From positions 3,198,394 through 3,262,393 of the forward strand of contig CP036432.1 in assembly GCA_007753675.1 (NCBI GenBank): a stretch of DNA of 64,000 nt. Direction: 5' to 3'. The first letter of the stretch is position 1, and each line of letters opens with the position of its first letter. Below are positions 18,774 to 27,385 of this stretch, one piece after another. The translations under genes were made by a program, and so were the position numbers. This DNA is from Stieleria magnilauensis. GTDB taxonomy: Bacteria; Planctomycetota; Planctomycetia; Pirellulales; Pirellulaceae. Below the pieces are notes generated by a model, which did no database searches, was not told where the DNA came from, and worked only from the letters and a program-made list of their open reading frames with translations.

Positions 18774-19238
18774 CTACGCGTCGACTTCGAAGATGGCTTC
18801 GATTTCGACGGCGATCTTTCCGGGCAGGCTGTTGGTGCCGATGGCGCTGCGAGCGCCGACGCCGTTTTCTTCGCCAAACACGTCTCGGAACAACTCGCTG
18901 CAACCGTTGATCACGGCGGGCGAATCGGGGAAGCCTTCGATGCACTGGACCAGGCCGAGCAACTTGATCACCCGTTTCACTTTGTCGAGCGAACCGAAGT
19001 GGTCTTGCAGCGTGGCCAGCATGGCCAGACCGGTTTGCCGAGCCGCCTCATACCCCGATTCGACATCCAAGTCCAATCCCAGACGACCGGTCGTCAGCGT
19101 CTTGTTCGGCTTTAACGGTCCATGCCCGGAAACATAGGCAAGACCGCCAACGACGACGACGGGCTTGTAAACGCCGGCCGGTGCAGGCGCAGGTGGTAGT
19201 TCGAGTCCGAGTTCTTCGATACGTTTTTGGTAAGACAT
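18774..19238 (-). CDS. RidA/YjgF-family protein
   Basis: 154 aa, the length of the longer RidA-like subgroup. Recognisable parts are PAGVYKPVVVVGGLAYVSGH, the GRLGLDLDVESGYEAARQTGLAML segment and ARSAIGTNSLPGKIAVEIEAIF, the last being the conserved strand with the substrate Arg. RidA proteins hydrolyse reactive enamine/imine intermediates; this subgroup is less well characterised. It is convergent with the giant LEPRxLL gene and divergent from an SDR gene 137 bp away. Confidence 0.9.
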   Translation of the reverse strand: MSYQKRIEELGLELPPAPAPAGVYKPVVVVGGLAYVSGHGPLKPNKTLTTGRLGLDLDVESGYEAARQTGLAMLATLQDHFGSLDKVKRVIKLLGLVQCIEGFPDSPAVINGCSELFRDVFGEENGVGARSAIGTNSLPGKIAVEIEAIFEVDA

Positions 19239-19375
19239 GGTTTGGTGGGGTTGGAAGCGGTGAATGGGAAAGCCAAAGTGTGTCAGTATTTCAGTCGTCT
19301 TTCAAGCTGACGACGACAGGAACCGCTGCGTTCGTGTCGTTGGACCATCCCTTGCACCCTTGAGCGAAATTGATC

Positions 19376-20161
19376 ATGAACGAACTGAGTGGCCGAAAGG
19401 CGTTGATCACCGGCGGGACCCAGGGCATCGGCGGGGCGATTGCGATCGCGGCGGCGAAAGCCGGTGCGGACGTGTTGCTGGTCGGATTACGACGCGACGC
19501 GGCGGCGGAACAGACGTTGGAACAATGTCGCCGACACGGAGTCCGCGCCGAACTGGTGCTGTGCGATTTATCGCGTGCCCCGGGTGAGTACCTGGATTCC
19601 TTGATGGCGGAAGTGGATGCGTTGATGCCAGGAATCGACCTGTTGGTCAACAACGCCGGGACGTACATCGACGTGCCGTTTTTGGAAATGGATTTTGACC
19701 GCTACCAAACCACCATGCATCTGAACGTTGCGGCGGGGTATTTCTTGACTCAGGCGATCGCGCGGCGTTGGGTGGATGCCGAGGTCCAGGGACGCGTCGT
19801 GTTCACCGGATCGATCAACGGGTTGCTCTCCGAACCCGATCACACCGCCTACGACACCAGCAAGGGGGCGGTCGCGGCGATGGTCCGTTCGCTTTGCGTG
19901 TCGCTGGCGCCCAAGGGGATTCGGGTCAACGCCATGGCGCCCGGTCTGGTGCGAACACCGTTGACCGATGGCGCGATCGGCGATGACAAGATGCGCCGTT
20001 GGATGGAATTGCACACACCCAACGGGCGCGTTCCGACCGGCGACGTGTGTGCCGGTACGGTGATCTTTTTATTGTCCGATGCGGCCGAGCACATTCACGG
20101 CCAGACGATTTACGTCGACGGAGGGATGAGTGCCTGGCAGCAACCCGACGTGCCCGCGTGA
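19376..20161 (+). CDS. Short-chain dehydrogenase/reductase (SDR)
   Basis: 261 aa, classical SDR size. The cofactor motif is TGGTQGIGGAI at the N-terminus, NNAG is present in LLVNNAGTY, and the catalytic set is Ser in FTGSING with Tyr and Lys in YDTSK. The C-terminal MAPGLVRTPL and IYVDGGMS are typical of the FabG-like group. An acidic residue after beta-2 is not evident, so the cofactor is not decided. I start at ATG 19376 rather than the TTG two codons earlier. Substrate unknown. Confidence 0.92.
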   Translation: MNELSGRKALITGGTQGIGGAIAIAAAKAGADVLLVGLRRDAAAEQTLEQCRRHGVRAELVLCDLSRAPGEYLDSLMAEVDALMPGIDLLVNNAGTYIDVPFLEMDFDRYQTTMHLNVAAGYFLTQAIARRWVDAEVQGRVVFTGSINGLLSEPDHTAYDTSKGAVAAMVRSLCVSLAPKGIRVNAMAPGLVRTPLTDGAIGDDKMRRWMELHTPNGRVPTGDVCAGTVIFLLSDAAEHIHGQTIYVDGGMSAWQQPDVPA

Positions 20162-20338
20162 GGGACGACGGACATGACATTGGCGTGAACACGGCGTGAC
20201 CATGCAAAAGATGACTTAGACTTCCAACAGTGGGGTCATGCGCCGTCATCGGCTTTCTTGCGACAGCAACATGCATTGGTCTCGCCAAGATAGGGATTCG
20301 CCCACCATCACTCCCGCTTCAACAGATTTCTATCCGTC

Positions 20339-21580
20339 ATGTCGACCTGCCAAACCTCTCCCGGCGCAACGTCCTCCCCCGCCGAAAACGCCTTCGTGGG
20401 ACGTCAACCGATCTTCACTCCTGAAGTGGAGGTTTTTGCCTACGAGTTGCTGTTCCGATCGGGGGAGCAGAACGCCGCGATGATCACCGATGGTGATCGG
20501 GCGACAGCCAACGTGCTGCTCAATACGTTCACCGATATCGGTCTGGACACGATCGTCGGTTCGAAAAAGGCGTTCATCAATTTGACACGCAACTTGCTGA
20601 CCAGTCATAACTTGTCGTGCATGCCGCCCGACCGCGTCGTCCTGGAAATCCTCGAAGACATCGAACCGGACGAGGAGGTGCTCTCGGCGATCGAGAAACT
20701 GGTCGAAGAAGGCTACAAGATCGCGCTGGATGATTTCGTCTATCGCCCCGAGTTGGAAGCGTTGATCGGGACCGCGGACATCGTCAAGATCGAGTTTCCG
20801 CTGATCCCCAAAGAAGACTTGGCGGATCACATCAGCAAGCTGCGTGCGTTGGGCGTGCGCACCATCTTGGCCGAAAAGATTGAGACACAAGAGGATTTCG
20901 AGCTCTGTAAGAGCCTCGGTTGCGACCTCTTCCAAGGCTACTTTTTCTGTCGTCCCCAGGTCATCAGCCAACGCAAGACACAAGTCAATGTGGCCTCGAT
21001 TGTGCGACTGATGTCCGAACTGCAAAACCCCGACATCACGGTCGGCGAAGTCGAAGGGATCATCCAAACCGACGCGAATCTTTCGTTCAAGTTGCTGCGG
21101 TTCGTCAATTCAGCCAACGCCGCGACGACACGCACGATCGATTCGTTGAAGCAAGCGACGACCTTGATGGGGATCTCGCGTTTGCGTTCTCTGGCCTCGA
21201 TGATGCTGATGACCAGCATCGACGAAGGCAAGCCGCAAGAACTGATCAAGCTTGCCATGATTCGCGGTAAGATGTGCGAGTTGCTGGCGAGCGAATCACG
21301 CGCCACGCGACCGGACCGCTACTACACGCTTGGATTGCTTTCGGTCATGGACGCACTGTTGGACAAGCCGATGGACGAAGTCATCCCGCTGTTGCCACTG
21401 GCCGACGACATGAACGACGCCTTGCTCAATCGAGCTGGCGAACTGGGGCACATCCTGCAAAGCGTGATCAACTTCGAAGCGGGAGAGATCACGCCGCCGA
21501 TCTCGTTGTCGGCCGAGCACCTGACATCAGCCTATCAGCAGGCGCTGCGTTGGATCGCCGACTGCAACATCGACGGTTAA
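20339..21580 (+). CDS. EAL-HDOD (YuxH-like) signalling protein
   Basis: 413 aa. N-terminal EAL-type domain (about 18-205): FAYELLFRSG in place of EAL, INLTRNLL, LEILEDI, ALDDFVY (the Gly of DDFG is replaced), VKIEFPLI, AEKIET and QGYFFCRP. C-terminal HDOD domain (about 215-400): QTDANLSFKLLRFVNSA and ATTLMGISRLRSLASMML. This fusion is known from YuxH/CdgJ-like proteins, which often lack c-di-GMP hydrolysis and act in motility or surface signalling. Here the EAL core is partly altered, so a regulatory rather than catalytic role is inferred. Confidence 0.92.
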   Translation: MSTCQTSPGATSSPAENAFVGRQPIFTPEVEVFAYELLFRSGEQNAAMITDGDRATANVLLNTFTDIGLDTIVGSKKAFINLTRNLLTSHNLSCMPPDRVVLEILEDIEPDEEVLSAIEKLVEEGYKIALDDFVYRPELEALIGTADIVKIEFPLIPKEDLADHISKLRALGVRTILAEKIETQEDFELCKSLGCDLFQGYFFCRPQVISQRKTQVNVASIVRLMSELQNPDITVGEVEGIIQTDANLSFKLLRFVNSANAATTRTIDSLKQATTLMGISRLRSLASMMLMTSIDEGKPQELIKLAMIRGKMCELLASESRATRPDRYYTLGLLSVMDALLDKPMDEVIPLLPLADDMNDALLNRAGELGHILQSVINFEAGEITPPISLSAEHLTSAYQQALRWIADCNIDG

Positions 21581-21601
21581 TACGCCTCCGACGCTCGCGG
21601 C

Positions 21602-21742
21602 CTATCGTTCGTCCCAGAAATAGGTCCGCTCCTCCGGCTTCGGCCGGTTGCGGTACAAATACGACGCGGCGAACGCCAGAATCGTGACCGGCAAGCCGAT
21701 TCCTGTGATGACCGCGATGATGGAAAACCAAGTGAAGTTCAT
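21602..21742 (-). CDS. Small single-TM membrane protein
   Basis: 46 aa from ATG 21742, preceded by a strong GGAGG five bases upstream. One TM helix (WFSIIAVITGIGLPVTILAFAASYL) is followed by a charged tail YRNRPKPEERTYFWDER. I do not recognise a family. A longer in-frame opening to 21832 would add 30 Pro/Arg-rich residues and lacks a better ribosome site. It is convergent with the EAL-HDOD gene, ending 22 bases from its stop. Confidence 0.65.
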   Translation of the reverse strand: MNFTWFSIIAVITGIGLPVTILAFAASYLYRNRPKPEERTYFWDER

Positions 21743-22066
21743 GGGGGCCTCCGGTTCGAACCGCGTCGGCGACCGCATCGGCGGTCGGACTCCAACTGCT
21801 GGGCCGCAAACGATCCCGAACAGGGCGGTCAATCCGGATCAGACGAAATCGGAAGGGCTCACGCCGGCGTTTACGCGATGGGGACGATGGTGTCGCCCAT
21901 AGCCCCCCGCCAAACGACCGATCATCGTTTGAGATCAGCCGGTTCGCGCCAGCGTCCGGGCCTCCGTCCACGACCGATGCGAAGTCGCCCCTAGGCTCGC
22001 GTCAAACGGCTGATCGGATGAACGGAATGGGTAGCGTCCGAACGCCACCGCGATCTCCGATCCGGC
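21743..22066. other. Intergenic region with a family A repeat
   Basis: 324 bp. It contains one diverged family A unit at 21935-22014 (separate entry) and otherwise no supported gene. Confidence 0.5.
21935..22014. repeat. Intergenic repeat family A, single copy
   Basis: Runs from TCAGCCGGTTCGCGCCAGCG through GTCCGGGCCTCCG to GGCTCGCGTCAAACGGCTGA. It matches the ends of the tandem pair at 14131 closely, while its middle is diverged. Confidence 0.75.
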
Positions 22067-22768
22067 TCACAGGTCCAGCTTCTTCTTCAAATGATCGCTG
22101 GTCAGATGTTTGACGACATCCAACGGTTCGCAGGCGTTGTCGTCTCCATAGTCGATGTCGACCGGGCCGATGGCTTTGGCGGCGCGGAGGGCGGCCTTGT
22201 TGAGTTTCTTGTTGCGTTTTCCGATTCCCATCAAGGCGGTGTTCATCGACTCTCGCACCCACATGTCTTCGCCCTTGATGTGGTTCTTGATGCGGTCGAT
22301 CAGCACCAACAAAAATTCATCATCCATGCCCTTGGGGTTTTTCTTGGAAAGCTCATAGATCAAACCATAAGCACAGCGGCGGCGAACCGGATCGTCGCTC
22401 TCCATCCAGTCGCAGGCGAGATCGAACGCGAAGGGAGCCTTGGCGAGGGTCGCGTCACAGGAGGCGAACACATGGGCCAGGTACCCGCCTTGCAATTGCT
22501 CGACTTGCTGTTCGGCTTGGCCGCGGGTGACCTGTTTGGGATCGTCAATCAACAACCCGATGACCTTGGCGTCATAGACGTTTGATTTCCAGAGTTCCAA
22601 AGCCAGTCGATGGTCGCGTCCGATTTGTTTGGCGAGTTTGCGAAGCTGGGTCAAACCGATCCCAAAACTCTTGAGCCCACTGCCTTTGGCGCCGCACTTG
22701 CTCCAATTCTCAACGCCGCGCGGATTGGTGTGTTCCTTCAAGAGCTTGATGACTTCGGTTTTCTTCAT
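22067..22768 (-). CDS. DNA alkylation repair (AlkD-like) HEAT-repeat protein
   Basis: 233 aa from ATG 22768. It is alpha-helical with HEAT-like repeats: FGIGLTQLRKLAKQIGRDHRLALELW at about 36-61, YDAKVIGLLIDDP, RRRCAYGLIYELSKK and MWVRESMNTALMGIGKRN. This is the pattern of the AlkD/AlkC superfamily of DNA glycosylases; the catalytic Asp cannot be assigned with certainty by eye. The start lies four bases after the stop of the SGNH/DUF1080 gene, so translation may be coupled, although the functions look unrelated. Confidence 0.85.
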   Translation of the reverse strand: MKKTEVIKLLKEHTNPRGVENWSKCGAKGSGLKSFGIGLTQLRKLAKQIGRDHRLALELWKSNVYDAKVIGLLIDDPKQVTRGQAEQQVEQLQGGYLAHVFASCDATLAKAPFAFDLACDWMESDDPVRRRCAYGLIYELSKKNPKGMDDEFLLVLIDRIKNHIKGEDMWVRESMNTALMGIGKRNKKLNKAALRAAKAIGPVDIDYGDDNACEPLDVVKHLTSDHLKKKLDL

Positions 22769-22772
22769 CGGA

Positions 22773-24137
22773 TCAATTCTCAAGTTTGCGAATTCGAATC
22801 CGCCGGTATTCGACTTGGCCGCGATCACCCTCCAGGCCGATCGGACCGGACTCGGGGACTTGGAACGCTTCTTCGATCACTTCGCCGTTGCACGTGCAAT
22901 GCGCCGAAGTGCCCCTGACCGTGATAACCAGTTCATTCCAGTCACCCTGGCGATAGTTTGTCAGGGTCTTGTAGGGTCCGGCGAGCGCGTAATCACGACA
23001 CTGCAACTGATTGCCACGCACGAAGACGCCGCTGTCGGCCATCGGAGTGGCGCGAAATTCAAGGATCAGCTGGAAGTCATCATCGAATTCTTTCGTCGTC
23101 CATAACTGTTGAATCTTTCTGCCTTCGGGCGGCGTGGTCACAACCAGACGGTCGGCGATCGCGCGGTAACGCCCGTCCGGCGTGGCTGTCAGTCCGTCAA
23201 ACGCGACGTCCTCTTCGACGAGCGGCCAAACGACGGCGCCGTTCGTTTTGGGAATCCAACGGTCACGCGATTTCCGCATCTGGTCGGTAGACCTGCGGTA
23301 ACCCCATCCGGTCAGGTCGGTGCCGCCAAACAGAGCGATCGCATCGGGTTCGATTTCGAAAGCGTCGGGTTCGGTTTCGATCAGTCCCAACGTCGCAAAA
23401 ATCGGCCGCAGTGCGGCTTCCCATTTGGCGTACCCGAGCGCATTGGGATGCAGCAGATCGGGAAACTCAATCTTCTTTGCGTCACCGTTTTCATCGGCGA
23501 ACAAGGTCCACGTGTCGATCACCGTGATTTGCTGATCGCCGCGTGCCAAGCCGCGATACAGCTCATTGATCTGCTTGATCTTCTCGGCGGGGCGAGCTTT
23601 GGAAGCGCTGCTGGGAAAGACTTCGCACAACACGATGGGCATCTTCGGATGGTGCGTTTTCAGCTTGTCCAAAATCAATTCGACGTTGGCGGCGATCTGT
23701 TCCGGTGACGCCTTTTCTTCCAAGTCGTTGGTGCCCATCAGCATCACGACCGCGGCCGGATTCAAGCTGATCACGTCTTCTTCCAACCGATACAACATCC
23801 CGCGGGTCGTATCACCACTGATCCCCCGATTCGCTTTGGGGACTCCGTTCAACGCGCCCGAGAAATCGTCACGCCAGCCCTGCGTGATCGAATCACCCAG
23901 AAAGACGACGGCGCCTTCGCTGGCAGCTCGATTGGATTCAAACGTGGTTCGACGACGGTTCCAAACATTTTTGAACCAGTCATGCCGGCGCATCGGCCCG
24001 GTGCCGGGTAACGCGTCGTCGGGCGGAATGGTGAACCGCAGCTCCGTCGCCGGCTGGCTGTCTTGTCCATAGCAGGGAACACAGACAGCGGGGACGGTGG
24101 GGACCAAGACCAGGCAAAGCAACAGGTGTCGAATCAT
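22773..24137 (-). CDS. Exported SGNH-hydrolase fused to a DUF1080-like domain
   Basis: 454 aa from ATG 24137, with a signal peptide (MIRHLLLCLVLVPTVPAVC, then CYGQ). The SGNH part (about 45-255) has GDSITQGW (Ser nucleophile), NRGISGDTT, GTNDLEEK and DLLHPNALGY (Asp/His). The C-terminal part has IALFGGTDLTGW, ADSGVFVRGNQLQCRDY and GPIGLEGDRGQVEYRRI, typical of DUF1080 (3-keto-disaccharide hydrolase-like) jelly rolls. This suggests an acetyl-esterase or lipase-like enzyme acting on polysaccharide outside the cytoplasm. It is the first gene of a two-gene unit with the AlkD-like gene. Confidence 0.93.
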   Translation of the reverse strand: MIRHLLLCLVLVPTVPAVCVPCYGQDSQPATELRFTIPPDDALPGTGPMRRHDWFKNVWNRRRTTFESNRAASEGAVVFLGDSITQGWRDDFSGALNGVPKANRGISGDTTRGMLYRLEEDVISLNPAAVVMLMGTNDLEEKASPEQIAANVELILDKLKTHHPKMPIVLCEVFPSSASKARPAEKIKQINELYRGLARGDQQITVIDTWTLFADENGDAKKIEFPDLLHPNALGYAKWEAALRPIFATLGLIETEPDAFEIEPDAIALFGGTDLTGWGYRRSTDQMRKSRDRWIPKTNGAVVWPLVEEDVAFDGLTATPDGRYRAIADRLVVTTPPEGRKIQQLWTTKEFDDDFQLILEFRATPMADSGVFVRGNQLQCRDYALAGPYKTLTNYRQGDWNELVITVRGTSAHCTCNGEVIEEAFQVPESGPIGLEGDRGQVEYRRIRIRKLEN

Positions 24138-24190
24138 GAGATGTCGTCGGTAGAGGGGTTGTGACCGTCCCGCAGTATACTTCAATCCCG

Positions 24191-24925
24191 CTAGACCCAT
24201 TCCTGCTTGGTCGGCTTGATCACCACTTCGGGGACGTTGGCCCGCGGCGGCAGGGCACAGATGGTCGCCACGACCGACGCGATGTCTTCCGGCTGCAGAA
24301 TCGAATCTTTGTGTTCCTGCGAAACCGGGCTGGGCCGATTGTCCAGGATCGGCGTGTTGACTTCGCCGGGGTAAACATTGGTGATGCGAACGCCTTCGTC
24401 ACGGACTTCATTGCTGATCGCGGTCCCGAGCGCGGTCATCGCGAACTTGCTGGCACAATAAACGACTCCGCCGAGTGAAATGGCGCGTTTGCCGGCGACC
24501 GATGAGATGTTGACCACCAGCCCATCGCGTCGCGCTCGCATCGCCGGCAGAACGGCGTGAATACAGCGGTAGGCACCGGTGGCGTTGATTTGCATCACCC
24601 GATCCCAATCTTCGGGGACCATCTCGGCCATCGTCCGTTTCAGAATGTTGATGCCCGCACTGTTGACCAAGATGTCGGGGTCGCCGTAGTGCGATTTCAC
24701 GTCCGCAAAGAACGCATCGACACTGCTCGGATCGGCGACGTCCAAGGGATGGCAATGGATCGGAGTCTCTGATTGGACCGAGTCCGCGATGACCTGAAGT
24801 TTTTCCAGCCGTCGGCCACCGATGGCGACGCGACAACCGGCTTCGGCGAGGATCGTGGCGATTCCGGCGCCAATCCCGGTGCCTCCGCCGGTGATGGCAA
24901 CGATCTTTCCTTTCAAACTGCTCAC
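24191..24925 (-). CDS. Short-chain dehydrogenase/reductase (SDR)
   Basis: 244 aa. The cofactor loop is ITGGGTGIGAGIA, the basic GGRRLEKL after beta-2 suggests NADP(H), NSAG replaces NNAG, and the catalytic set is Ser in NISSVAG with Tyr and Lys in YCASK. The motif order fits the YdfG/NADP-preferring group of SDRs. The start is GTG 24925, with AGGG upstream at a usable distance. It ends 53 bases before the SGNH gene start on the same strand, so a shared transcript is possible. Confidence 0.92.
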   Translation of the reverse strand: MSSLKGKIVAITGGGTGIGAGIATILAEAGCRVAIGGRRLEKLQVIADSVQSETPIHCHPLDVADPSSVDAFFADVKSHYGDPDILVNSAGINILKRTMAEMVPEDWDRVMQINATGAYRCIHAVLPAMRARRDGLVVNISSVAGKRAISLGGVVYCASKFAMTALGTAISNEVRDEGVRITNVYPGEVNTPILDNRPSPVSQEHKDSILQPEDIASVVATICALPPRANVPEVVIKPTKQEWV

Positions 24926-25061
24926 GGATCAAACCCTACAAAATGGGGAACAATGAATAATGTTTCGAGTGTCCAAGCGGCCCGGTCGGGGCACGATGGT
25001 AACAGAAAGTAACAATCTGGCGGACTGGTGAGCACATTCACCGTTCCTGAGCGTCTAGCGA

Positions 25062-26063
25062 TTAGTTATCCGTGCTTCCGTCGTTGAGCGTTTTTGCCCC
25101 AATCGCTCCGGCGGGGGTGCGGTAACTTTCTTTCGTGCCGATCGTGGTTGCCAAAATCGCCAGCGTCGCCGCATACAGAAGGTTGGCCGAGAGCAGCCCG
25201 ACGATGCCACACCAGGCCACGACCATCGCGATGCCGAGCTTGCCGGTGGCGGGTTTCCAAGCCAAAAAGATTCCGACCGGCAGGACGCACACGATCAGGG
25301 CTGTTAACAGTTCGTAGATGATAGGCGTTTCAAAAAACGTTCCAGTGACGGTCAACAAGCGATCTTGCGCGGGCGCCACCAGCGCGTAAGCACCGGTGCC
25401 GTTCCACCAGACCGGGCTGGCAAACAAAGTCGCCGTCGTGACCAGAGCGATCAATGTCACTTGGACGGACAACAGACGATGGGCCAGCGTCGTTCTCCAG
25501 CTGACCGGTCGGGGACTTTCCCGGTCTGATCGAACACGGCCGACGGGGGCGATCGCGACCGCCGCCAGAGAGAGACTCAGCAGCGGCTCGACCGTTCCGG
25601 CCAGCAAGACGATCCGGTTGGCCCAGCCGACGAACCAAACCCATAGCAACACACTCGGCCAGTTGCTCTCGCCGATGGCGCTTAGCTTCGCCGGAACCTT
25701 CCAATCAGCCAGCCGATCGCCGACGGCCACGAACAACGCCAACGCCACTCCGACCAGCAGATACAGGCGATAAACGAGCGTGGATTCGCCGAGCGCGGAG
25801 TCACCCGCCAACGCGTCCCAAATGAACAGCGGCGAAATCATCCAGCGCGCGTCGCTGGTCAATTCGGCGGTGCGAAAGAACGTCGCCAAATTCGAGCTGG
25901 ACGCCGGCGCGCCGCGGGCAAACCAGGTTTCGACGTCGGCCAGTGCCGAGACAAAATAGATCACCGCGAGGAAACAAAGTCCGCGGCGGACATTGCGGAG
26001 CGTGGCGACCGGTGACGGCGAGAACCAAAACTCCGTCCAACGTGTAACGCAATCTCTGATCAT
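25062..26063 (-). CDS. HTTM-domain integral membrane protein
   Basis: 333 aa with about seven hydrophobic helices. The N-terminal WTEFWFSPSPVATLRNVRRGLC, FLAVIYFVSALADVETWF and later RWMISPLFIWDAL follow the layout of HTTM (vitamin-K-dependent carboxylase-like membrane) proteins, which planctomycetes encode in numbers. No vitamin-K carboxylase catalytic Lys can be assigned. It starts within the last 4 bases (ATGA) of the upstream single-TM gene, so the two are translated together. Function unknown; the family name is inferred from pattern, not alignment. Confidence 0.7.
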   Translation of the reverse strand: MIRDCVTRWTEFWFSPSPVATLRNVRRGLCFLAVIYFVSALADVETWFARGAPASSSNLATFFRTAELTSDARWMISPLFIWDALAGDSALGESTLVYRLYLLVGVALALFVAVGDRLADWKVPAKLSAIGESNWPSVLLWVWFVGWANRIVLLAGTVEPLLSLSLAAVAIAPVGRVRSDRESPRPVSWRTTLAHRLLSVQVTLIALVTTATLFASPVWWNGTGAYALVAPAQDRLLTVTGTFFETPIIYELLTALIVCVLPVGIFLAWKPATGKLGIAMVVAWCGIVGLLSANLLYAATLAILATTIGTKESYRTPAGAIGAKTLNDGSTDN

Positions 26064-26854
26064 CGCCCCACCGCCTCCCCGCCGGACGTTTTGCCAGCGG
26101 CATCGGCGTCCTGCTCTCGGGAGTACGTCGACAATCGTTTCGCCCCGATGGAAACCAGTCGGACCTCGTCGGCGTCGCGAACGACGCGCGCCAGGTAGAC
26201 CGGCGGCGCGGCGTCATCGGCGGCCGTCGTCAGTTGCGTGGGCAACCGCACAATGCGAACCGCTTCGATCGAAGGGTCCGCGGCGACCAACGGCATCAGC
26301 AGGGCCGCCGCCAGACTCGGCCGATCGGATTGGGCCAGCGTGGCCACCAGCCCCATCCAGCGGCCATAGCGATCCGACTCGGCCAGTCCCGCGATGCCGC
26401 TCGGCTCGATGGTGGTCCACTCGGTTTGCCGGTCGATGACCAGCGTGTCCCCGTCCGCGGCGGAGGCGAATTGCAATCGGTGGGGTTGCTCGTCAGGCGT
26501 CGCGTGCGCCAGATAAAACCGGCGACCGTCGGCGGCGAAATGCGTCGAGCGGAGGTACGGCGAAAGCAGGTCCAGCAAGCTCGAGTGGGTCGTGGAGGGT
26601 TCGATGATGGCGGTGTAAGACACAAACAGCGCGAACAGATGCACGAAAATCGCCGCGCTGATCAAACCGGTCCAAGTGGAACTGGGCAACGCCTGGGAAT
26701 CGACCGCGGCCGCGTTCGGGGCTGGGCCGTCGTTGGCTGGGCTGGCGTTCGGTGCCGGATCCGCGGGAACGGCCGCCGGGGGCTCGATGCCGCCGTCAGG
26801 GCTGTCCGCGGTCGGACCGCGTGACGTCTTATTTGGGGGCTTGCGGCGGGCCAT
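26060..26854 (-). CDS. Single-TM partner of the HTTM protein
   Basis: 264 aa. A Pro/Ala-rich cytoplasmic N-terminus (about 60 residues) precedes one TM helix (LISAAIFVHLFALFVSYTAII at about 64-84) and an extracytoplasmic domain of about 180 residues containing RFYLAHATPDEQPHRLQF and VRIVRLPTQL. I do not recognise the outer domain. It overlaps the HTTM gene by ATGA, implying a stoichiometric pair; HTTM proteins in planctomycetes are often next to such genes, which is general knowledge and not proof here. Confidence 0.7.
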   Translation of the reverse strand: MARRKPPNKTSRGPTADSPDGGIEPPAAVPADPAPNASPANDGPAPNAAAVDSQALPSSTWTGLISAAIFVHLFALFVSYTAIIEPSTTHSSLLDLLSPYLRSTHFAADGRRFYLAHATPDEQPHRLQFASAADGDTLVIDRQTEWTTIEPSGIAGLAESDRYGRWMGLVATLAQSDRPSLAAALLMPLVAADPSIEAVRIVRLPTQLTTAADDAAPPVYLARVVRDADEVRLVSIGAKRLSTYSREQDADAAGKTSGGEAVGR

Positions 26855-27172
26855 GCGGTTCTGCGAGCAAAAGAATCAGGGGTTCGAAGCGGTAAACCGA
26901 TAGGGTAACTGCTGTCGGAGCATCCGAAAATGGATTGTGCGATCGCGGACGGATTGCCGCGGCAGCGGTCCAAATCCCCTCCTGCGTGGCAAGAGGGATC
27001 GGTTTTGGCGTAAAACTGAGCCGATTGATCCATTTTTTCCGCGACGAAAGAAGCCGGGTGCCCAGAGAAAAAAATCAGACCGTTGACCGAACTTTCTGCG
27101 GCGGATAAAGTCTTGATCTTGCTGGCGAATTCAGCGTCAAAACAAATGCTGAATTTGCCGCGACACCATCAC
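26855..27172. other. Intergenic region upstream of tRNA-His
   Basis: 318 bp between the divergent HTTM-pair operon and tRNA-His. TTGACC (27083-27088) and GATAAA (27104-27109), 15 bases apart, could be a promoter about 65 bases before the tRNA, but the spacing is short. No gene or repeat is seen. Confidence 0.4.
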
Positions 27173-27247
<75 letters not shown>

Positions 27248-27385
27248 CTGTTTCTTCGTCGGCGTGATACGCCGACCGGCCCGGCGTTATCGCCGGTTGC
27301 TGTTTGGCGCCCGCTGGTCGCGAACGTCGTCAACAGGATTGACGCTTTCGTCGATGTTCTCCGATCCACGTCGACGCCCCGCGTT

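Noticed and set aside
27083..27109. Promoter of tRNA-His (TTGACC and GATAAA)
   Set aside because: The 15-base spacing is shorter than usual and no other evidence supports it; mentioned only in the intergenic entry.
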